Part shown: positions 15,442 to 19,761 of the stretch, one piece after another
Position numbering within the stretch: the stretch's first letter is position 1
How the letters are laid out: every line of letters starts with the position of its first letter
NCBI RefSeq assembly: GCF_938020365.1
Contig: NZ_CALIIB010000056.1
Span: 1 to 19,761 of the forward strand
DNA from: an uncultured Streptococcus sp.
Lineage (GTDB): Bacteria > Bacillota > Bacilli > Lactobacillales > Streptococcaceae
Length of the DNA: 19,761 bases
Reading direction: 5' to 3'
Notes under the pieces: model-generated
Told to the model about the DNA's origin: nothing
The model's database searches: none
The model's input: the letters and a program-made list of their open reading frames with translations, nothing else
Position numbers and translations under genes: made by a program

Positions 15442-16290
15442 ATGAGACTTAAAAAGACCCTATTTGGTAACTATCGTGCCAAGGAAGTTGAAGAATACAT
15501 TGAATCGTTAGAAGAAGGATTTGATAGCGAAATTCGTAAAAAGAATGAGAAAATTGAATCTTTACGTAAAAAAATTGATGCTTTAAAGAACCAAGAAAGA
15601 GAAATCGGTGAAGCCGTCGTTTATGCTAAATCGCTGATTATTGAAGCACATGAAAAGGCAGAAAAAGAGGCTCAAGAGGTTCTAGAGAAAGCTCAGAAAG
15701 ACTTCTTACAAGTAAGATCGTCTATCCTTGAAGAAATCGATGAATTGACGAAAAAACGTCTTGAAACGGAACAACTCTATAAGGCGCAAAAGGAAAAAAT
15801 CAAAGAGCTTCTTAGTCAAATTGGTCAGATTCTAGACGAAGAAACTTTAGAGGGTCAAATTGACATCGCAAGTCTAATCGAGGAAGCTTCGGAAGACGAT
15901 GAATTTGCAAGCATATTTGATACTCCTTTAGAGGAAGATGAAGCTACGCGTTTGTTTGATACACCTTTGGAAGAAGACGAGGCTCCAAATGAGCAAGTTG
16001 AAGCTGAAAGTCTATTCGATGAAGCTTCTCTTGAAGCGCACGAAGAAGAAGTAAACGAATCAGATATTTTTGGTGAGGAAGAAGTCCCAGTAGAAATCTC
16101 TGCTCCACAAAAAGAAGTTGTAAATATTGAGCAAACATTTGCTAAGACAGGTACAGATAGCTCTGTTCCCGTTACTTACTTCACTTCTCCTGTCAAAAAG
16201 TCAAAAGACGAAGATAAAGAAAAAGGGAAAAAGAAGAAAGGAAAAATCATCAAACGACTTTCAAGAATTAAAAAAGATAGTCTTTTGTAA
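15442..16290 (+). CDS. DivIVA-like coiled-coil protein with acidic Phe-motif repeats
   Basis: A 282-residue cytoplasmic protein with no assigned function. Residues 1-24 (LKKTLFGNYRAKEVEEYIESL) resemble the DivIVA/GpsB N-terminal motif FxGYxxxEVDxFL, which in those proteins binds curved membrane and partner proteins. Residues about 17-135 are a highly charged coiled coil. Residues 155-225 are strongly acidic with repeated short motifs: IFDTPLEEDEA (158-168) and LFDTPLEEDEA (171-181), then SLFDEA and DIFGEEE. The C-terminus (about 250-282) is Lys-rich and ends in an amphipathic GKIIKRLSRIKK. The start chosen is ATG 15442, with GAGGGAG just upstream, rather than ATG 15421, which has no ribosome site. 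gtfA starts 14 bases after the stop, so they share a transcript and perhaps a complex: a scaffold for the glycosyltransferases or export complex (inference). Confidence 0.75.
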   Translation: MRLKKTLFGNYRAKEVEEYIESLEEGFDSEIRKKNEKIESLRKKIDALKNQEREIGEAVVYAKSLIIEAHEKAEKEAQEVLEKAQKDFLQVRSSILEEIDELTKKRLETEQLYKAQKEKIKELLSQIGQILDEETLEGQIDIASLIEEASEDDEFASIFDTPLEEDEATRLFDTPLEEDEAPNEQVEAESLFDEASLEAHEEEVNESDIFGEEEVPVEISAPQKEVVNIEQTFAKTGTDSSVPVTYFTSPVKKSKDEDKEKGKKKKGKIIKRLSRIKKDSLL

Positions 16291-16304
16291 GAGGAACATG
16301 GTTT

Positions 16305-17834
16305 ATGACAATTTATAACATCAACCTAGGAATTGGTTGGGCAAGCAGCGGAGTCGAATACGCACAAATTTATCGTGCAAAATTGCTTCGCAGTGTGGGC
16401 TTAGAGGCAAAATTCATCTTTATGGATTTTATTTCAGCCGATAATATTGAACATTTGACGAAGAATATCGGCTTTGAAGACTCTGAGGTCATTTGGCTCT
16501 ATCAGTATTTTACAGATGTTAAGATTGCTCCAACGACCTACACTCTGGCACAAGTCTTAGCTAGTTTTGATAGAGAACCTCTGGAAATCGTTCGTAATCC
16601 TGAGAATAAAACCTTTCGGATCCTGTTTGGAGATAATGATTTCGTAACGTGCTATGCTTGCGATATGGATAATGAACTGATTGAGCGGGCAGAGATTGTT
16701 TCGCGTGGCTGTCTCATTCAGAAAGAATATTATACGTATACTAAAAACTTTATTGAGTATTATAGTCCTGTAGATGGTCGGGCTCGTCTCTATCAACGGA
16801 CTTGGCTCAATGAAGACGGTAGTGTGGCTTACGAAGAGATTATCGATGAGGTAGACGGTAAGCAAGAAACGCAAGTTTATCGTTTTCCAGATCAGGTCTT
16901 CTACTCCAAGCAGGAGTTTGTTGCTCATTTCATGAGAAGCTTGAAGTTGACAGATAAGGATTTACTGATTCTAGACCGAGAGACAGATATTGGCCAGCCA
17001 ATCTTCGCCAATAAGGGGGCTGCCAAACTAGCTGTTATCGTTCACGCAGACCACTTTAGTGAAAATCCCGCAGAAAAAGAGTATATCTTGTGGAATAATT
17101 ACTACGAGTATCAATTTGAATACGCAGAAGAAGTGGACTACATCATCAACTCGACGGATGCTCAAACAGAGCTGCTGAAAGAGCAGTTTGCTCAATATAC
17201 CGACATCAAGCCGAAGAATATTTTAACTATTCCTGTGGGTAGCTTGGATCAGCTGCGCCGACCAGAAGGCGAGCGCAAGCCGTTTGGATTGATGACAGCT
17301 TCTCGTTTGGCCAGTGAAAAGCATATCGATTGGCTGATTCACTCTGTGGTGAAGGCGCATGAGCAACTACCGGAAATCACCTTTGATATTTATGGTAAAG
17401 GTGGTGAGGAAGCTATGCTGCGGAAGCTGATTTCGGATCTGCAAGCAGAAGAGTATATTCGACTGATGGGGCATCATCATATGGCGGATATTTACAAGAA
17501 TTATTCCGCTTATCTAGCAGCATCGACAAGTGAAGGTTTTGGTCTGACTCTGTTAGAAGCGGTTGGCTCTGGTCTGCCAATTATTGGTTTTGATGTACGT
17601 TATGGAAATCCAACCTTTATCCGTGATGGGGAAAATGGCTACTTGATTCCTAAGGCTCGTCCAGATGATCTAGATGCCATGACGACAGAGTATGCAGAAA
17701 AGATTGTTCAGCTATTAACTCAACATTCTCAAGAAGATTTGTCCCGTGTATCCTACGAGATAGCTGAGCCTTACCTTGATGAGCATATTGCCCAGCGCTG
17801 GTCTGACCTAGTTCGATCGGCTCAGACCAACTAA
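16305..17834 (+). CDS. gtfA: O-GlcNAc transferase catalytic subunit GtfA
   Basis: A 509-residue cytoplasmic glycosyltransferase (GT4, GT-B fold) that, with GtfB, transfers GlcNAc from UDP-GlcNAc to Ser/Thr of serine-rich proteins. Evidence: the family N-terminus LGIGWASSGVEYAQ (8-21); an extended beta-sheet insertion at about 95-210 that mediates GtfB contact in known structures; a GT-B C-terminal domain with PFGLMTASRLASEKHIDWLI, FDIYGKGGEE and the EX7E motif EGFGLTLLE (Glu410 and Glu418). Length matches GtfA of S. gordonii and S. parasanguinis. GAGG (16291-16294) lies 10 bases before the ATG. gtfB starts 30 bases downstream. With all active-site motifs intact, it is expected to be active. 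Confidence 0.95.
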   Translation: MTIYNINLGIGWASSGVEYAQIYRAKLLRSVGLEAKFIFMDFISADNIEHLTKNIGFEDSEVIWLYQYFTDVKIAPTTYTLAQVLASFDREPLEIVRNPENKTFRILFGDNDFVTCYACDMDNELIERAEIVSRGCLIQKEYYTYTKNFIEYYSPVDGRARLYQRTWLNEDGSVAYEEIIDEVDGKQETQVYRFPDQVFYSKQEFVAHFMRSLKLTDKDLLILDRETDIGQPIFANKGAAKLAVIVHADHFSENPAEKEYILWNNYYEYQFEYAEEVDYIINSTDAQTELLKEQFAQYTDIKPKNILTIPVGSLDQLRRPEGERKPFGLMTASRLASEKHIDWLIHSVVKAHEQLPEITFDIYGKGGEEAMLRKLISDLQAEEYIRLMGHHHMADIYKNYSAYLAASTSEGFGLTLLEAVGSGLPIIGFDVRYGNPTFIRDGENGYLIPKARPDDLDAMTTEYAEKIVQLLTQHSQEDLSRVSYEIAEPYLDEHIAQRWSDLVRSAQTN

Positions 17835-17864
17835 GTAGGATTCAGAAAGAAAGGCATAACCACT

Positions 17865-19193
17865 ATGATTTGTTTGTTTGACCGCTATGATCAAGCAAGT
17901 TTTGATTTGTTACGTTCATTAAAAGCAACAGGACTTGATTGTCCTGTTGTTGTTGTACAAGATGATGGCTATCTTTCACCAGATGTCGAGTCTCCTTACA
18001 GTTATTTTACAGGAAATTTGGATACACCAGAGGGCCGTCCAATTTATTTTAATCTTGTCCCCAAACCGCACCTATGGGAGATTCGCTCCAGCAATGTAAA
18101 TGGAGAAATCTTGGATATGGGCAAGAAGCGTGCCAATATTTTCTATCGCCAACCGACACATGAAAGACGTGTGCGGGCTGTCGAATGGTTGGATACAGAG
18201 GGGCAAGTCCGAGCGGCAGATATCTACAATCGCAAAGGACGGCTTTTCGCACAAATAACCTACGACCAGACACAACGTCCGACCCATACTCGCTATTTTG
18301 ACCAGAACAATGTCGTGGTGATTATGGAAAATCATCTGACTGGTGATATCATCTTGACACTTGAAGGAAAGCGTCACATCTTTAAATCCAAACAAGAATT
18401 TGTCGTCTTTTATCTGCAATATCGTGGATATGATACAGATAGTATTATTTATAATTCTCTAGCAACCCCCTTCTTGGTGGCCTACGCTCTTCGTCCTAAA
18501 AATGGTCGTGCAGAAGATGTTCTTTTCTGGCAGGAGCCTATCGGAGAAGCCTTACCTGGAAATATGAAAGTAGCTATGAAAATGCCTCATCGCAATATCC
18601 GCATCGCTGTTCAGGACAGGCAGGTATATGAGAAAATTCAAAGCTTGGCAACACCAGAAGAAAAAGTCTATTTCCACAATATTGGTTATATTTATGATTA
18701 CCAGCGTCTTAATAATATGAATCCAGAAGCCTTGATTTTGACCAATAGTGATCAGCTTGAGCAAATAGAGCAACTCTTGACTCAGCTGCCAAATGTACAT
18801 TTCCATATTGGAGCCATCACAGAAATGTCAAGCCATTTGATGGAATTAAATCGCTATCCGAATATTTCCCTCTACCCTAATATTCGTCCAGCTAAGGTGA
18901 ATGAACTTTTTGCTCGCTGTGACTTGTATCTGGATATCAATATCAGCGATGAAATCCTAAATGCTTGTCGCACAGCTTTTGAGAACAATATGTTGATTCT
19001 CAGCTTCAAAAATACTTGCCATAGTCGTCGATTTATTGCGGATGATCACATTTATGCGCCAGAAAATGTTTCAACCATGGTGGATAAGATTCAAGCTGTC
19101 CTTGCTTACTCATCAGAAATGGAAGCAGCACTTACTAGACAGAAGCAGGCTGCTAATCAGGCTAGTTTGGAGCAATATAAGGCCATTCTTTAA
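17865..19193 (+). CDS. gtfB: O-GlcNAc transferase chaperone subunit GtfB
   Basis: A 442-residue partner of GtfA. In relatives it stabilises GtfA and binds the acceptor polypeptide, but lacks catalytic residues. Seen: N-terminal MICLFDRYDQASFDLLRSL, an extended beta-sheet domain at about 75-185 ending in KSKQEFVVFYLQ (parallel to YSKQEFVAHFM in GtfA), and a Rossmann-like C-terminal domain with LTNSDQLEQIEQLL, MSSHLMELNRYPNISLYP and CDLYLDIN. There is no EX7E pair, consistent with a pseudo-enzyme. An AAAGG ribosome site lies about 13 bases before the ATG. Its C-terminal domain is the closest match in the window to the tail of the GT8 protein at 1756-2979. Confidence 0.93.
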   Translation: MICLFDRYDQASFDLLRSLKATGLDCPVVVVQDDGYLSPDVESPYSYFTGNLDTPEGRPIYFNLVPKPHLWEIRSSNVNGEILDMGKKRANIFYRQPTHERRVRAVEWLDTEGQVRAADIYNRKGRLFAQITYDQTQRPTHTRYFDQNNVVVIMENHLTGDIILTLEGKRHIFKSKQEFVVFYLQYRGYDTDSIIYNSLATPFLVAYALRPKNGRAEDVLFWQEPIGEALPGNMKVAMKMPHRNIRIAVQDRQVYEKIQSLATPEEKVYFHNIGYIYDYQRLNNMNPEALILTNSDQLEQIEQLLTQLPNVHFHIGAITEMSSHLMELNRYPNISLYPNIRPAKVNELFARCDLYLDINISDEILNACRTAFENNMLILSFKNTCHSRRFIADDHIYAPENVSTMVDKIQAVLAYSSEMEAALTRQKQAANQASLEQYKAIL

Positions 19194-19205
19194 CCAGATA
19201 CATGA

Positions 19206-19232
19206 GAACTTGCTTTCGATGAAGGCAAGTTC
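19206..19232 (+). other. Hairpin between gtfB and the small membrane-protein gene
   Basis: GAACTTGC (19206-19213) pairs with GCAAGTTC (19225-19232), extended inward to about 12 base pairs with one G-T. Only a weak CCTTTAT follows. It may reduce read-through or protect the upstream message. Confidence 0.5.
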
Positions 19233-19263
19233 CTTTATGCAGATTTAGTAAGGGAGGACAATC

Positions 19264-19440
19264 ATGCCAGAGAAGAAAAAGGGAATTCTGCAGGAACATA
19301 TCAACGAGCAGCTAGATAATCGTAGGAGACCGTTGAAAAGAGAGAAGCAAGAGTTTAGTATGATTGCAGTGTTAGGTGGCATTCTTTTTCTTATCACTCT
19401 CTTGGTCACAATCATCATGCAGTTGGGACACTTTTTCTAG
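19264..19440 (+). CDS. Small single-TM protein in asp4 position (SecE-like)
   Basis: A 58-residue protein: a charged N-terminal half (PEKKKGILQEHINEQLDNRR...) followed by one transmembrane helix at about residues 34-55 (MIAVLGGILFLITLLVTIIM) and a short QLGHFF end. The ATG has GGGAGG upstream (about 19251-19256). In S. gordonii the genes after gtfB are asp4 and asp5, small membrane proteins resembling SecE and SecG and needed for accessory Sec export. Position, size and topology fit Asp4/SecE2. I call it asp4-like rather than naming it firmly, because short TM proteins are easily confused. It is the last gene of the unit, with a terminator 38 bases downstream. No asp5-like (two-TM) gene follows in the window. 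Confidence 0.62.
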   Translation: MPEKKKGILQEHINEQLDNRRRPLKREKQEFSMIAVLGGILFLITLLVTIIMQLGHFF

Positions 19441-19477
19441 GATTTTTTCTGGATGGAGGAGGTCTCTGGAAAAGATG

Positions 19478-19508
19478 AACCTTGACGAGCAAATCGTCAA
19501 GGTTTTTT
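19478..19508 (+). terminator. Intrinsic terminator ending the gtfAB unit
   Basis: AACCTTGACG (19478-19487) pairs perfectly with CGTCAAGGTT (19495-19504) around AGCAAAT, and the descending arm runs into seven T. It marks the right end of the accessory Sec island. Confidence 0.92.
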
Positions 19509-19562
19509 TGCCTCTATCTAATTGAACTAGTGTGAAAGGGGGAGTAGGGGGTTCGAAAGATA

Positions 19563-19577
19563 ATAAAACGCTTTCAA
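19563..19577 (-). promoter_or_regulatory. cre site (CcpA) upstream of the next gene
   Basis: Read on the minus strand, TTGAAAGCGTTTTAT matches WTGNAANCGNWNNCW with one mismatch at the second-last position. It lies about 70 bases upstream of a promoter, suggesting catabolite control (possibly activation) of the gene that starts beyond the window. Confidence 0.55.
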
Positions 19578-19648
19578 CAATTTGAAGCTTAAAAGCGGAT
19601 TTTCTGAAAAAATTAGCTATTTTCATTTGTTATTTTACATATAATTAC

Positions 19649-19677
19649 TTGAAAAGGGGAATCCGTTTTGGTAAAAT
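19649..19677 (+). promoter_or_regulatory. SigA promoter near the right edge
   Basis: TTGAAA (19649-19654), 17 bases, TAAAAT (19672-19677), with TG at 19669-19670 making it an extended -10 promoter. The start would be near 19684. The gene it serves is not in the window. Confidence 0.6.
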
Positions 19678-19761
19678 GATGAGTGGTATATACTGGATAA
19701 AAACGGCTGGTATATCCCAGATGGAATCTGCTTTTTCTGAGTCAAAGGGATAAAAACTGAA

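Noticed and set aside
18049..18806. Minus-strand open frames over gtfB
   Set aside because: They are shadows of a well-supported gene, with no family resemblance or start signals.
19372..19626. Minus-strand 84-residue frame at the right edge
   Set aside because: It crosses the gtfAB terminator and the end of the asp4-like gene, and shows no ribosome site or recognisable protein features.
1..19761. Insertion sequences, tRNA genes, attachment sites
   Set aside because: I looked for transposase-like genes, terminal inverted repeats with duplications and tRNA cloverleaf sequences and saw none I could support.

Overview
The window reads as chromosomal DNA of a viridans-group Streptococcus. The evidence is an oral-streptococcal accessory Sec (SecA2/SecY2) glycoprotein locus, a CiaR-type TTTAAG-N5-TTTAAG promoter element, low-GC sequence with extended -10 promoters, and strong Shine-Dalgarno starts. 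The species cannot be fixed from this sequence alone.

Layout. Positions 1-233 hold the 3' end of a GH13 alpha-glucosidase gene (TreC- or oligo-1,6-glucosidase-like). Positions 247-423 hold a probable cia-dependent small RNA (csRNA): a CiaR repeat, a -10 box, an RNA of about 138 nt and an intrinsic terminator. pflA (pyruvate formate-lyase activase, 611-1408) follows, with its own extended -10, a cre-like site and a terminator. The accessory Sec island starts with a consensus promoter at 1672-1700 and a two-domain GT8 glycosyltransferase gene (1756-2979). Next come secY2, asp1, asp2, asp3 and secA2 (3147-10968), tightly packed and mostly overlapping. The unusual module is next: a perfect TTGACA-N17-TATAAT promoter drives a 965-residue serine-rich protein gene (11038-13935) and a shortened GH1-like protein gene (13999-15174), closed by a strong terminator. 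A second unit, with its own extended -10 promoter, encodes a DivIVA/coiled-coil-like protein (15442-16290), gtfA, gtfB and a 58-residue single-TM protein in the asp4 position (19264-19440), and ends in a clean terminator. The last 250 bases look like the regulated promoter region of a gene beyond the window.

How it fits together. In characterised relatives, GtfA/GtfB put O-GlcNAc on serine-rich adhesins, GT8-type enzymes extend the glycan, Asp2 O-acetylates it, and Asp1-3 deliver the glycoprotein to SecA2/SecY2. All of that machinery appears intact here. The serine-rich protein encoded inside the locus is odd: it has no KxYKxGKxW signal peptide, no hydrophobic segment and no LPxTG anchor. It is paired with a GH1 protein lacking the family's N- and C-terminal ends, and with a coiled-coil protein carrying repeated acidic Phe motifs. 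My best candidate for something undescribed is this three-gene insert between secA2 and gtfA: a possible cytoplasmic or membrane-face serine-rich glycoprotein system attached to the accessory Sec glycosylation machinery. That function is inference; the gene content and missing signals are visible in the sequence.
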